This document shows positions 9,272 through 18,985 of a DNA stretch of 64,000 bases, piece by piece. Each line of letters begins with the position of its first letter. The stretch's first letter is position 1. The position numbers and the translations under genes were made by a program. A model generated the notes under the pieces. The model was not told the origin of the DNA. It saw nothing but the letters and a program-made list of their open reading frames with translations, and searched no databases. The stretch lies in assembly GCF_001316005.1 (NCBI RefSeq), contig NZ_BBBJ01000004.1, positions 1 to 64,000 on the forward strand, in the 5' to 3' direction. The DNA is from Vulcanisaeta distributa JCM 11217 (GTDB taxonomy: Archaea; Thermoproteota; Thermoprotei; Thermoproteales; Thermocladiaceae).

Positions 9272-9937
9272 ATGGTATTTAAATTCTTTAGTTCGGTGAG
9301 GTCGACAGAGAAGAAGTTTAGAGGATACGTTGGTAAGCCTGTGGTTACCAATGATGGTAAGGTGATCGGTACGGTAATGAGCATAAAATTAAGTAAGAGT
9401 GATTTAAAGCCGATCTCAATAACGGTTAAACTAAGTGATGGAAGTACTAGGGAGTTTAATGTTGGTGATGTTGGTGCCGTGTTTGCAGCGGATAAGGTCG
9501 TGTTCCAGAGGTTTAATGATGAGTATTCTGGTCTTGTTAGTATGTACAGGAATGAGGTGGATAGTATTAAGGAGAGGCTTAGGGATATCATGGATAAATT
9601 GAATAAACTCAGCGACCTACTTCTTCAGGGTGGTATTAAGGAGGACTTGTATAGGGATATTAGGGATAGGCTTGAGAAGGAGAGGGTTAAGTGGATTAGG
9701 CAGTGTAATGAGAAGATTAGTGCGATAAATGATACGATATCTGAGATAGATAAGAAGATTAGTGATGCGGAGAGGAGGAAGGGTGAGTTAATGATTAAGC
9801 AGGTTGTTGGTGATTTAGGGGGGGATGATGAGAGGAATGAGTTAACGGGGGGGCTTGAGGAGTTACTCAATCAATTAAGGAAGGTTAGATCCGAATTACT
9901 CTCACTAAGAATGGAACTGGAGAAGGAGTGCTATTAG
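9272..9937 (+). CDS. CdvA-like protein: PRC-barrel plus coiled coil
   Basis: Residues 10-75 form a PRC-barrel-like beta domain (FRGYVGKPVVTNDGKVIGTV, SDGSTREF). Residues 90-220 are almost wholly charged heptad helix, including KERLRDIMDKLNKLSDLL and SEIDKKISDAERRKGEL. This layout is that of CdvA, the membrane-binding initiator of ESCRT-type division in Sulfolobales. Thermoproteales keep CdvA-like proteins although they are reported to lack the full CdvBC set, so the role here is uncertain. Two Gly-Gly pairs in the C-terminal coil come from G7 tracts (9817-9823, 9846-9852). Confidence 0.6.
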   Translation: MVFKFFSSVRSTEKKFRGYVGKPVVTNDGKVIGTVMSIKLSKSDLKPISITVKLSDGSTREFNVGDVGAVFAADKVVFQRFNDEYSGLVSMYRNEVDSIKERLRDIMDKLNKLSDLLLQGGIKEDLYRDIRDRLEKERVKWIRQCNEKISAINDTISEIDKKISDAERRKGELMIKQVVGDLGGDDERNELTGGLEELLNQLRKVRSELLSLRMELEKECY

Positions 9938-9939
9938 CA

Positions 9940-10152
9940 TCATAGCGACTTATACCTAAATGATAATGCCTTTTCGAATGGCACGAATTCGTTCGTGTCG
10001 TCATCGTAATAACCAAGCACCGTATGCTCAGTATTCCTCTTACACCTCTCGCAGTAAAGGTATAATTTGCTGCCTAAGTTCGTTAAGTCATACCCAGCAT
10101 TAAATACTGTCTCAGTGCCACACCTATCACACTTAATTAGCCACCTCGTCAT
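9940..10152 (-). CDS. Small zinc-ribbon protein
   Basis: The 70-residue protein has CDRCGTE near the N-terminus and CERCKRNTEH about 20 residues later, two Cys pairs that form a zinc ribbon. Such proteins are common in crenarchaea and usually lack assigned functions. It converges tightly with the CdvA-like gene (2 nt between stops) and lies downstream of the RimK-like gene on the same strand, 43 nt apart, possibly one transcript. Confidence 0.6.
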   Translation of the reverse strand: MTRWLIKCDRCGTETVFNAGYDLTNLGSKLYLYCERCKRNTEHTVLGYYDDDTNEFVPFEKALSFRYKSL

Positions 10153-10195
10153 AGACCCTAACTAGGTCAGGTTTAGGGAAATAAACCTTACGTTA

Positions 10196-11101
10196 TTATG
10201 CCTTTAACCTCTTCATCATGGATAAAACAAGGGCCTTGGCGGGGGTTTCTACCAGTAACCGCCGTTAACTCGGCCCAATCAGGTGAGCCATTGACTTCGA
10301 AGATTACGTAGCCATCCTTACCCTCACCAATATCAACACCACCGTAGATAAGGTCGAGGGCCTCCACAGACTTCACGGCTAACTCCATGACAGCCTTATC
10401 AATGTTTGTGCAGGGTTTACCAACGGCTCCCTGGGCAACATTAGTCTTCCACTGACCAACTGGGGGGGCAACCCTAATCATGCAGCCGAAGACCTCACCA
10501 TCGATCACCATGACCCTAATATCACGGTTAGGCTTCTCCACGTACTTCTGTAGGTATATCGGCTTCTTAAACGTGAGTAGTGTCCTCATTATTTGGAATG
10601 CTATGTCGGCATCATCCACCTTCACCGCGCCATAACCCCCCCTGGAACCTTGCAATGGCTTGATCACGACATCCTTCATGCTCTTAGCCATTTCATACGC
10701 ATATAATATGTCCTCAGTACCTATTGTATCTGGCACGGGCAAACCCTTACTCTTCAGTATTACCGTTGTCTCAAGCTTATTCCTAGTCCTTAATAGGCCA
10801 TCCAATGGGTTAATAACCACGGTACCGCTCTCCTCAATTAACCTCATGGTTATTACCCTCCTAAAGAAGGTCTCAACATCGATTAAGACCCCCCCAAGAC
10901 TCCTAAGGAAGACCCCCCATCAACCTTAAACGGCCTATCCCTAATAACCGTGAGTGGGCCATCCTTATCAACCTTAACCGATATCCGTGAAATGGGCATA
11001 TACATGGCATTCAAACCAGCATCCCTTGCATAAATAATTAAGTCCCTGCTTGGCCTGTCCGGTATTGGCGAATCACCTATTATAACGACTGAATTAGGCA
11101 T
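10196..11101 (-). CDS. RimK-like ATP-grasp ligase
   Basis: The C-terminal two thirds show an ATP-grasp fold of the RimK/LysX/MptN group: NKLETTVILKSKGLPVPDT, VVIKPLQGSRG, YLQKYVEKPNRDIRVMVIDGE, and IFEVNGSPDWAEL with the Mg-binding Asn. These enzymes join an amino acid to a carboxylate. Two breaks occur: C6 at 10913-10918 in the N-terminal domain (C4 or C7 expected) and G5 at 10241-10245, where four Gs restore the normal end NPAKALVLSMMKRLKA with a stop at 10196. The natural substrate (lysine carrier protein, F420, or ribosomal protein) cannot be told. Confidence 0.75.
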
Positions 11102-11178
11102 ACACCGTGCCCAATTTAAATTAATTTATAAATCTTTTAACGTAAAAACATGTACATAACGCTTTACCAATTTTTATT

Positions 11179-11493
11179 TTAATCAACCTGAGGCGGTGGG
11201 GGGGGTGGGGGGGGTTGGCGCCTCCTTACCCTACGTGGTGTGTACCTTCTCCTTAACTCATTAGTCATCATTAGAGCTAGAAATGTAAGTACAAGCGTGA
11301 TTACCAGGAGTATTATTGATAGCATGAGCGAAAATGTTCCAGGCAGTAGTGGGCCCATCATTCCGGAAAAACCAACGTAGTATTGATAAATGACGTATAC
11401 ACCAATTGCTGATATTAATGCGATTAGAATTAAGATTAGGCTCGTCGTGATTATCGAGGGTAACCCCAGGAACTCCCTCCTATTTAGCTTGAC
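11179..11493 (-). CDS. Two-helix membrane protein with polyproline tail
   Basis: The open frame from about 11493 gives LNRREFLGLPSIITTS, a first membrane helix, a loop, a second helix, then a basic segment NELRRRYTPRRVRRRQ and eight consecutive Pro. The Pro stretch is encoded by two C8 tracts separated by one base. No standard start codon is seen at the 5' end of this frame, so either the frame is broken at the junction with the upstream gene or translation starts at the ATG at 11361, which would lose the first helix. The proline tail could bind a partner; function unknown. Confidence 0.45.
   Translation of the reverse strand, partial: VKLNRREFLGLPSIITTSLILILIALISAIGVYVIYQYYVGFSGMMGPLLPGTFSLMLSIILLVITLVLTFLALMMTNELRRRYTPRRVRRRQPPPPPPPPQVD
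11198..11214 (+). repeat. G8-T-G8 tract
   Basis: Two octamers of G separated by a single T lie at the 3' end of the polyproline-tail gene. This is the densest G block in the window outside 2171-2199 and could form a quadruplex or slip during replication. Confidence 0.8.
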
Positions 11494-11750
11494 CTAGCCA
11501 TGTATATCATGAAGCCGCCAACCACAGCCATTATTGATGCCGCGGCTATAAGTCCCGTAATGGCGTTTAACCCGGGGGGGAAGGTAAGCACTTGGAAGTA
11601 CTTCACCGCTATTGATGGGGGGGGTAACTCATCCGATAGGAAGTCGGCGGCTATGAATATCGTGATTACCGATAGTAATGAGGCTATTACCGAGATGAAC
11701 ATAAACATTGACGACCTGTCAATCAGCCTTTGTATCTCGTCTGAGTACAT
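11484..11750 (-). CDS. Two-helix membrane protein of unknown function
   Basis: The 88-residue product has a short soluble N-terminus (MYSDEIQRLIDRSS) and two hydrophobic helices separated by a loop with PPPSIAVKYF and TFPPG. It lies between a zinc-binding ORF upstream and another two-helix ORF downstream on the same strand, with an overlap or near contact, so the three probably form an operon. No family is recognised. Confidence 0.5.
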   Translation of the reverse strand: MYSDEIQRLIDRSSMFMFISVIASLLSVITIFIAADFLSDELPPPSIAVKYFQVLTFPPGLNAITGLIAAASIMAVVGGFMIYMARSS

Positions 11751-11766
11751 GGATCGAGCACCCTAA

Positions 11767-11985
11767 TCACTGCAGATATATGTACTGCCTTATCTTAACC
11801 TTACAGTTGGGGGGGCATGTTAATGACCTCTCGATTAATTTAACCCTATGCCTACTATCCTCCCTGACCCACTCACCATCAATGACCATCACAGACCCAC
11901 AACTTGGGCACTTATTAACATATGGGTTTAGGCTATAATACGGTATTGATGATAATATACCCCTAACATCCCTTTGCGTCATCAT
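11767..11985 (-). CDS. Small Cys-cluster protein
   Basis: The 72-residue product has KCPSCGSVMV and a second cluster CPPNCKVK near the C-terminus, suggesting a zinc site with four Cys. It is the first gene of a three-gene minus-strand set with two small membrane proteins. A C/G7 tract encodes CPP. No function is known. Confidence 0.5.
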   Translation of the reverse strand: MMTQRDVRGILSSIPYYSLNPYVNKCPSCGSVMVIDGEWVREDSRHRVKLIERSLTCPPNCKVKIRQYIYLQ

Positions 11986-12091
11986 TTAGGTCGTCATATC
12001 AATAAGTGAACTAATTAATAAATGTTTAATGAACAATAAATCAACACGGCAAACAAAGCACTAAAATATTCCCGAGATCACTAATTAATTA

Positions 12092-12313
12092 ATGGGCAAT
12101 GAATTGAAAATGCCCGAAATACCCGCGGAGTTAAAGCCCGTTTTAGAAATCGTGTACGAGGGCAACGCACCTCATATTAAGTGCAAATACAGGGGGGGTA
12201 AAGATGGTAAGGAGTGCGGGGGGGCATTATTCTTCAGTCTTAGTGATGCGATTAGGCATTTAATTACGCATGATAGTAAGTATAGGAGGTTTTTATCCCT
12301 CATAAATACGTAA
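12092..12313 (+). CDS. Small protein with a C2H2-like metal site
   Basis: The 73-residue product has CKYRGG, KECGGALFF and a downstream HLITHD, a Cys-Cys-His-His spacing that could hold zinc. Both Gly-Gly pairs come from G7 tracts. The start is the ATG at 12092. The next gene's TATA box overlaps its stop. No family is recognised. Confidence 0.5.
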   Translation: MGNELKMPEIPAELKPVLEIVYEGNAPHIKCKYRGGKDGKECGGALFFSLSDAIRHLITHDSKYRRFLSLINT

Positions 12314-12348
12314 TGCATTTAAATCCTAACACCTTACTTCGTAAAAAT

Positions 12349-12783
12349 ATGGCGAGGCAAGTATCATTGAATGAATTACTGAGCATTGTCAATAATGTTG
12401 AGAATTTTGAGGTTATTGATTATCAAGGCGACTCAATAATTATTGATGAGGTTAGGGGGGGAATTGTTAAGATAAAGGATGAGGAGACAAAGAAGGAGCT
12501 TAGTGAATTACGTAAGAGGAGTCCAAGGGGTAAGCCAACGCCTAAGCAAATATCAACAACGGCGGAGGCCGTTAAGAAGCTTGCCGAGAATAAGGTTAAG
12601 TTTAAGGTAATCTTTGGACCTAAGGAGGTAATTATTAGGTTCGACCTTGATCACTACATTAGGCTTAGTGATAAGGATGTTAGGGTGATAGGGTTCTCAA
12701 GTAGGGATGAGGGTGCTCTAGGCCTGATTGCCGATGTCCTTGAGAGGTATGGACCGCTTGTCTTCCTTAGGAGGGTTAAGTAA
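12349..12783 (+). CDS. Conserved hypothetical crenarchaeal protein
   Basis: The ATG at 12349 lies about 28 nt after a TTTAAA box (12318-12323), which supports it over the upstream ATG at 12313. The 144-residue product is soluble and mixed alpha/beta: MARQVSLNELLSIVNNVE, a basic middle (RKRSPRGKPTPKQ), and FKVIFGPKEVIIRFDLDHYIRL. I do not recognise a domain. It is followed by a likely separate transcription unit at 12841. Confidence 0.5.
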   Translation: MARQVSLNELLSIVNNVENFEVIDYQGDSIIIDEVRGGIVKIKDEETKKELSELRKRSPRGKPTPKQISTTAEAVKKLAENKVKFKVIFGPKEVIIRFDLDHYIRLSDKDVRVIGFSSRDEGALGLIADVLERYGPLVFLRRVK

Positions 12784-12840
12784 TGTTTTTAGTAATACCT
12801 CGAAATTTGAGTTTTAGGCTATTAAATATCGTGGCAATTA

Positions 12841-13200
12841 ATGATTGTGCTACCTAAATTCCTAATCATGAGAAGGCACCCGATCCTACCACTTAGACTG
12901 GATAATGAGTTACTTTGTATTATGCATAGGGATAATTACATTGATTTCATTACGTCATGCAATGAGGCTGGTAATTACGTAATGGTAATTCCATACCAGG
13001 GCTCGTACATAGAAAGTAAGCCAATTAGGCCCATCATTTGGGGCGACTTATCAAGTATTGAGGTTTATGCCTTGTTAAGGGGGGGTGAATTGGCTCTTTA
13101 TGAATTGAGTATTAGGGGGGGTGGTAAGGCATCATACGTTAGGTATCGTGTTAATGAGGAGTTTCTTAGGGGGGTGTTAGTTTTCATGGTAATGCCGTGA
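12841..13200 (+). CDS. Hypothetical protein
   Basis: The 119-residue soluble product has no family I recognise. Beta-rich segments (NELLCIMHRDNYIDFI, ELALYELSIRGGG) are interrupted by G7-encoded Gly pairs. Its stop overlaps the ATG of the next gene (GTGATGA-like junction), and the gene after that also overlaps, so 12841-14464 is one operon ending in a PfkB kinase. Confidence 0.45.
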   Translation: MIVLPKFLIMRRHPILPLRLDNELLCIMHRDNYIDFITSCNEAGNYVMVIPYQGSYIESKPIRPIIWGDLSSIEVYALLRGGELALYELSIRGGGKASYVRYRVNEEFLRGVLVFMVMP

Positions 13201-13583
13201 ATGAATTACTAAGTGTGGTTGACATCATACTGAGGAATTACATAAAGTCCAGCTTTATGATATATACGGCTTACCTAAGGCTTATGGTAAATAGCAGTAT
13301 TAAGTTCCCTGGATATAGGGAGTATGTTAGGGGGGGTAGGATTAGGATTTATGGCAAAGATGGCTTGATAATAGTGAAGGAGAGCGCTGGCGACGAGGTT
13401 AGGTTATCATTGGTATCAACTATTGAGGGCATTAATAACTTCACGAATGTAATAATGTCGTTAATAAGGTCCTCAAGCATCATAAATGATATTAAGCTTG
13501 GCAGGATTGGACACTCCATCAAATTGCTGCTTGACGTTTTTATCCCTAATAATTTATTAACCACTGTTAATAAAGGTGCTTAA
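13197..13583 (+). CDS. Hypothetical protein in operon with PfkB kinase
   Basis: The 128-residue product starts MNELLSVVDIILRNYIKSS, is helical at both ends with a beta core (GRIRIYGKDGLIIVKES), and overlaps both neighbours by 4 nt and 1 nt. The tight coupling suggests a function linked to the kinase downstream. No domain is recognised. Confidence 0.45.
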   Translation: MNELLSVVDIILRNYIKSSFMIYTAYLRLMVNSSIKFPGYREYVRGGRIRIYGKDGLIIVKESAGDEVRLSLVSTIEGINNFTNVIMSLIRSSSIINDIKLGRIGHSIKLLLDVFIPNNLLTTVNKGA

Positions 13584-14464
13584 TGCTTGGGATAATAGGG
13601 CACGCGGCCATCGACATAATAAGGAGGGGGGGTTCAATAGTTAGAAAATCGCCGGGTGGTGCACCGACTTACTGCTCATTTTACCTAAAACAATTGGGTA
13701 TTGAGCCGTTACCAATCACATTGGTTGGTAATGACTTCAATGAGTACATAACTGAGTATAGGGTTAGGGGGGGCATAGTCACAGATAGGATTAGGGTATT
13801 AAACGAATGTAGCAGTACTTCATATGAAATAACGTATTACGATACAACGAGGAGGCTAAGGTTATTGGCTAGGTGCAGGGACTTCTCAATTGATGACCTT
13901 CATGATCTACCTGACACGGTTACGGTAAATCCAATAGCTAGGGAGGTTAATCTGGATGCTTTATGGTATGTTAGGAAGAATGTTGAATTCATGGGTGTTG
14001 ATTTACAGGGATTCACTAGGGTGTTTGATGAGAATAATTATGTAAGCACTAGGATTAATATTGAGGATCTCACGAAGATAATAGAATACGCTGACGTGAT
14101 TAAGGCCAGTGTTGATGATGTGTCAATAAGTGAATTTAATGCCCTGGCCAATAAGTATTCAGGTAAGGTCGTGGTGCTGACCATGGGCGCTTATGGGTCA
14201 TTATTGCTATATAAAGGTCATAAACTCCGCGTTTCTACAGACAGCATAGTCAATGTGAGGGATCCAACAGGCGCTGGTGATGTATTGACTTGCTCATTAA
14301 CATACATGCTTAGTAGGGGGGGTGAGGATCTCGAGTGGTCATTCATTTTCTCAAATGCAGTGGCGGTTGCTAAGATCATGGGTGAGGGACCCTATGGCAT
14401 CATCAATAATGATACCTTAAAGGAGATTACTGATAAGTTATTCTCACGACTTATCAAGACCTAA
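13583..14464 (+). CDS. PfkB-family carbohydrate kinase (possibly myo-inositol kinase type)
   Basis: The start GHAAIDII followed by SPGGAPTYCSFYLKQLG and the C-terminal DPTGAGDVLTCSL (anion hole and catalytic Asp) define a PfkB/ribokinase-fold kinase of 293 residues. The SPGG-x-PTY block resembles archaeal inositol or nucleoside kinases, but substrate assignment is a guess. It phosphorylates a sugar-like alcohol with ATP. RRGGS and VRGGI carry G7-encoded Gly pairs. The 3' end overlaps the convergent gene at 14444 by about 20 nt. Confidence 0.75.
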   Translation: MLGIIGHAAIDIIRRGGSIVRKSPGGAPTYCSFYLKQLGIEPLPITLVGNDFNEYITEYRVRGGIVTDRIRVLNECSSTSYEITYYDTTRRLRLLARCRDFSIDDLHDLPDTVTVNPIAREVNLDALWYVRKNVEFMGVDLQGFTRVFDENNYVSTRINIEDLTKIIEYADVIKASVDDVSISEFNALANKYSGKVVVLTMGAYGSLLLYKGHKLRVSTDSIVNVRDPTGAGDVLTCSLTYMLSRGGEDLEWSFIFSNAVAVAKIMGEGPYGIINNDTLKEITDKLFSRLIKT

Positions 14465-14940
14465 CCTACTAACTATGTCACTCACGTAATCGATATCCGT
14501 AACCTGAACATAACTAAATCTGCCAACCCTCCTGACGGTTATCAACCCCTTATCATGCAATCTCCTAATTATCCTGGAAACAGTACTCTTGGGCAATCCC
14601 AACTCCCTTGCAATCTCCGCCTGATATGCATCGCCACCTCTATTTAATAGGTAGGATAGGACCTTACCTCATCCTCATTTATATTCATAATTAACTCATT
14701 AATATCTGTTGTGTTCTCCCTACCCCCCCTGCTCACGGTATCATACTCCAATTGATTAACAACGGATGACGACTTATTAATCCTGGCATTATCCGCATCC
14801 TTATCTATCGGTTTCCTCGATTCTCTAAATACTTGGTAAATGAATGATGATAATATTGCAAATTGAATAAAGGCCACGGAAATCACTAAATAATAATTGT
14901 ATGTACTCATCAAAACCATACAAGGCATAGTAAATGCCAT
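14444..14940 (-). CDS. Membrane-anchored winged-helix regulator
   Basis: One N-terminal membrane helix (about residues 13-37) is followed by a polar linker and a MarR-like winged helix. A break at about 14662-14668 (AAGGTCC where AAGGGTCC fits) hides the DNA-binding domain: EDEVRVLSYLLNRGGD, then AEIARELGLPKSTVSRIIRRLHDKGLI and the wing. With it the protein ends at 14444. The same architecture is at 2391-2935. A membrane-tethered transcription regulator is the likely role. Confidence 0.65.
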
Positions 14941-15018
14941 ACTTATTTATAAATTACACTGGTCCTTAAATAAATCATATGATTAAGTAAAAGAAATAGA
15001 TTGTGAATGCACGGCCAT

Positions 15019-15728
15019 TCATGAACATGAACTTTCTATCTCACTAATCATATCATCGATCTTTGAGGCTATTAACGTTAATATCCCAAGGCTTGGAAAA
15101 TCAGCCGTTAGATGCGCTATGCCTAGGTCATCATAGACTATTTGCGCGTTGAATCCCTTGCTCACTAGGGAATCAACTACGCACTTCAATGCCGTTATAG
15201 CCCTGACCAGCACATCCACCTTAACCTTACCCAGCTCTAATTGGCGATGCTCAAGTTCCACGGATACCCTAATTACACCAACCTTTGTATCATAAACCTT
15301 AAACATACTCGCTGAGGTGTCGCTTAAATCGAGTATCCAATTCCTCGATGCAAGCTCATAATTAATTTCGGTCCTTAATAATGGATTACTTGAGTAGCTC
15401 AATAACTCAATTATTAGTGTTATTAATGAGTCGACGTATGTGCTCACAGACTGCAGATCATCATATAGCTCAGCCTCAGGCTTGGGTATATCATCGCCAC
15501 CTTACTGTCTTGAACATAGTCAATCGTGAATTTAAAATGAGGAGTTAATATTGTGAGTAGGGATATTTCGATCTCATTTGTAGGCCTTATCGATATGAAC
15601 CTCAGCTTATACTTATTAATTGCCTTATCATATACGACTCTCGTCTCGATGGTCTTGCCGAGTACCGAGTATCTATGCACGTACGTAGTCATCAAAGCAT
15701 CCTCTGACTCAACGCTCCAGTTAATCAT
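15019..15728 (-). CDS. Hypothetical soluble protein
   Basis: Two frames join across 15486-15495, where one C appears missing (TACCCAAG for TACCCCAAG), giving about 236 residues. The N-terminal half has an antiparallel beta pattern (RYSVLGKTIETRVVYD, KYKLRFISIR) and the C-terminal half has helix-strand repeats ending in SKIDDMISEIESSCS. I recognise no family. The gene is divergent from the prolidase gene, with the two starts only 3 nt apart. Confidence 0.5.
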
Positions 15729-15730
15729 TA

Positions 15731-16900
15731 ATGTTGAATAGAGAGAAGTTATTTAAAAATGTATTAACTTCTAATCATGTCGTGGGTATAATTAGGGATC
15801 GAGCAAATAAGGTGTTAGGTCTTTTTGATGAATTAAGCTTGGACGTAATCGTAATAGTCAATGAGGCAAATCTTGAGTATTTCACGGGCATTGATAGCGG
15901 ATTAATGTTTATCGTTAATAGATCAATGGATACTACATTAATAGTTCCAAGACTTGACCTACAGAGAGTTCAGGAGATTGTTGGTAATGATACGAGACTC
16001 ATCGGGTACTCCACAATCGAAGTACCACAGAGAATGCCGGGGGGGGAAAGCTTATTCGTGTCCAAGAGCCTTGGTGATTACCTACTTAGGGAGGTTGGGC
16101 TTAAGCCTAATAATATCGTTGGCATTGATAATCCAGACTCAACAGTGGCTAAGGAGCTTAACTCCGTGGGTGTCAAAACCGTGAATATTAATGAGTCAAT
16201 ATTGAGATTAAGAGAGATTAAGGATGAGTATGAGGTAAGAATGATTGAGGAGGCTACGCGAATAACCGAGGAGGCCCTAGACGATGTACTGAAGAGCGGT
16301 CTTGAGGGTAGGAGGGAGAGGGATGTAGCTGCAATGCTATATCAGGGAATGATTAGTAGAGGCGCTGAGGATGTGGCGTTCAAACCCATCGTTGCTTCAG
16401 GACCAAATGGAGCGTATCCACACCATGTATTTACGGATAGGGTAATAAGGAGGGGTGAGCTTGTGACTGTTGACGTTGGTGCCCGATACCACCTTTACTG
16501 CACAGATATGACGAGGACCATCGCAGTGGGGGGGCCAATAAGCGGTAAAATAAGGGATGCCGCGTTGGCAGTGCTTGAAGCCTTTAGGAAGGCATCTAAT
16601 TCCGTTAGACCTGGCGTTAGGGCTAGGGATGTTGATTCAATAGCGAGGGATGTACTTGCGGAGTACGGTTTTGATTCATACTACATACATAGTACGGGGG
16701 GGCATGGTGTTGGGATAGAGGTTCATGAGAGACCGACAATAGGTCCTTCAAGCGATGAGGAATTACAACCAAGTGAGGTAATAACGGTGGAGCCTGGCGT
16801 TTACATTAAGGGCGTTGGTGGCATTAGGATTGAGGATACCATATTAGTCACAGAATCAGGTTCAAGGGCAATAAGTAGGTATCCTGTTGATTTATTTTAA
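15731..16900 (+). CDS. pepQ: Xaa-Pro aminopeptidase / prolidase (M24 family)
   Basis: The pita-bread fold is clear in the second half: VTVDVGARYHLYCTDMTRT gives two metal Asp, VITVEPGVYI and GIRIEDTI give the Glu ligands. The metal His motif, normally GTGHG, reads STGGHGVG because a G7 tract at 16696-16702 adds one Gly. If real, this insertion is next to a metal ligand and could harm activity. The N-terminal creatinase-like domain (residues 1-140) is present. It cleaves dipeptides or peptides with Pro in second position. Confidence 0.85.
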   Translation: MLNREKLFKNVLTSNHVVGIIRDRANKVLGLFDELSLDVIVIVNEANLEYFTGIDSGLMFIVNRSMDTTLIVPRLDLQRVQEIVGNDTRLIGYSTIEVPQRMPGGESLFVSKSLGDYLLREVGLKPNNIVGIDNPDSTVAKELNSVGVKTVNINESILRLREIKDEYEVRMIEEATRITEEALDDVLKSGLEGRRERDVAAMLYQGMISRGAEDVAFKPIVASGPNGAYPHHVFTDRVIRRGELVTVDVGARYHLYCTDMTRTIAVGGPISGKIRDAALAVLEAFRKASNSVRPGVRARDVDSIARDVLAEYGFDSYYIHSTGGHGVGIEVHERPTIGPSSDEELQPSEVITVEPGVYIKGVGGIRIEDTILVTESGSRAISRYPVDLF

Positions 16901-16984
16901 ATTATAAAAATCGAAAGTTTCAACTAACACGGAGGTAATGTTTTATTCATTAGCTTAATAAGTGAGTTACCATAAATAGTATTG

Positions 16985-17264
16985 ATGAGTTCACGAAAAA
17001 TTCCAGACTCATTAATCCTTAAGTTGGTGGTTGTTAGGGAGCTCAATAGATTGGGGGGATGTAAGCGTTAATGAATTTCCCAGTCTCATCTCAAAAATAA
17101 CGCAGCATCTGAATAGTATGGGGTACTCAATTAGTCCTGGCGATATCATTCATTTACTTGACGTAATAAACATCAGTAATGGTAGAGTAACATTAAGTAA
17201 TGAAGGACTTCATTACTTAAGAACCATTGAAATACTTACTAATAATGTCACCGAAACCTCTTAA
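16985..17264 (+). CDS. Small hypothetical protein
   Basis: From the ATG at 16985 the frame reads MSSRKIPDSLILKLVVVRELNRLG and then breaks at G6 (17053-17058). With five or eight Gs it continues GDVSVNEFPSLISKITQHLN to the stop at 17264. The product of about 92 residues is helical with an ISPGDIIHLLDVI segment that may be a small DNA- or protein-binding fold. Its end overlaps the convergent HD gene by 48 nt. Confidence 0.45.
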
Positions 17265-18927
17265 TGCATTATACATAGCCTTCACAACTAAACTCTTGAG
17301 GTGATCCAGGGCAGTATTAATGTCAATGCCTGGACAGGCATTGCTCAACTCTTCAATATCCACGAATGCAAACACGTGCGGAGACCTTTTCCAAGCATCT
17401 GACACGGACATGGCGAGTGGTGATAATTCATTAATACTAACTAGGGAATCTCCATGAATTATATTGAGTCTCGTCTCAGGTTCAAATGTCCTGAACCCTA
17501 TTATTACTGATGACTCAATGGAGTAATTATTAGTTAGGTTGCGTAAGCAGGTAATCGATGACCCACTGAGCTCCTTCTTCAACTCGTTATAGAATGCTCG
17601 TAAAACCTCATCCTTAGACTCACCCTTACTGAGTAAGTATGGAAATACGTCATTTATCAGCGTGAGTTCAACTCCCTGCTTATTAACGAGATTTATGAAT
17701 TCGAAGTCCCTCTTCCACAATGCCTTAAATGTCGTACTCCTCGTTATTAAGGGATCCAGGAACTTGGAAATACCGCGTATCCTATCTATGAGATAACGCC
17801 TATTCCTTAATAGTACTGATAGTAAATAATCATCTATTATATACATGACGTCGTAGCCCTTTAAATAACCAATTGAAAAGCGATATAATAGACACAGGTA
17901 ATCCTTAATATCATCATTAAGCTCATCATAATGCCTCAACAATTCATTCATTAAGTTCCTAGCTAACGTATTAAATAGTACGACCTTATGATGCAGATAG
18001 ACGAGCTTGTATATGTTAAAGCGCGCGATTATGAATCCCTCCAGGTTAGCCCTCGCCTTCTCATCAAATGCTAGCACGTAATCTCTATTGCCCCCTCACA
18101 ATCTTCATATTATCAAGTATCCTCTCAATATCGCCAATGCTAATTACGGAACCAATGCTGGCCCCCCGTTAGGTAGGAATCCCTAAGCACGTACTCCACC
18201 CTATCAGCGTCAAGGTCCCCAGATATCAGGTTCCTCAAAATATTGAGCGACTTCAACTCATCACCAAGTGACTTAAGAAATGCTACGTCATCATAGCCAA
18301 TTACGTCCATGTATTGCGGCAGTAACTCTGAAATCTTAATTACCATGTCACTGTGCAGCAACGCTTTTATTACACGTAAATCAATACTCGGCATTGATTC
18401 TTTAAGCACACCCTTAAATTCATCATTATTCGTAAGTATAAAATACGTTATTAACTCATGCTCCTTAAAGGGACCCTTAAAGACCTTACCCAAAACCTCC
18501 TCATTAACTCCCCTACTGCAGTTCGTAATTAATGGATCAATACCCTGACCGAAGACACCCTCAAATACGTGCGAGAAGGGTAGATGACCCAGGTCATGAA
18601 GTAATGCCGCTATTCTCATGTGCATTATTATTTCATCCTCAGTGTCGAGACCCATGGACTTTCCAAGATCGAGTAAAGACCCCCCCTGACTTCATTAGAC
18701 TTAAGCATTCTTTCGAGCATTAACGTCACTATTTGAAGAGCACCAAGTGAGTGCTCAAACCTACTATGGTGGGCTGATGGATAAACCATGAATGTTAAGC
18801 CAAGCTGGTGTATATACCGTAGCCTCTGTATGTACCTGCAGGAATCAATAAACCTGGCTTCCTCGCTAGTTAGCCTAATCCAACCAAGCGCTGGATCTGC
18901 AATAACCTTAGTGTAGCTTAGCGTCAT
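17217..18927 (-). CDS. HD-domain phosphohydrolase (dNTPase/SAMHD1-like)
   Basis: Motifs in order are HHSRFEHSLGAL (first His), AALLHDLGHLPFSHVFEG (HD pair) and GDLDADRVEYVLRDS (last Asp), the metal set of SAMHD1/dGTPase-type enzymes. The frame is cut three times at C tracts: 18680-18686 (7), 18162-18167 (6) and 18091-18095 (5), where 5 or 8, 5 or 8, and 4 respectively restore a continuous protein of about 565 residues. The C-terminal 280 residues are helical. It probably hydrolyses nucleotides; the substrate is unknown. Confidence 0.8.
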
Positions 18928-18985
18928 TTAGAGATAAGGACTAAAACATATATTAAATTGTTAATTCCTCCACAGACAATTAAGA

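Noticed and set aside
9196-9591. Minus-strand frame over the CdvA-like gene
   Set aside because: Ser/Leu/Thr-rich translation is the typical antisense shadow of a Lys/Glu coiled coil.
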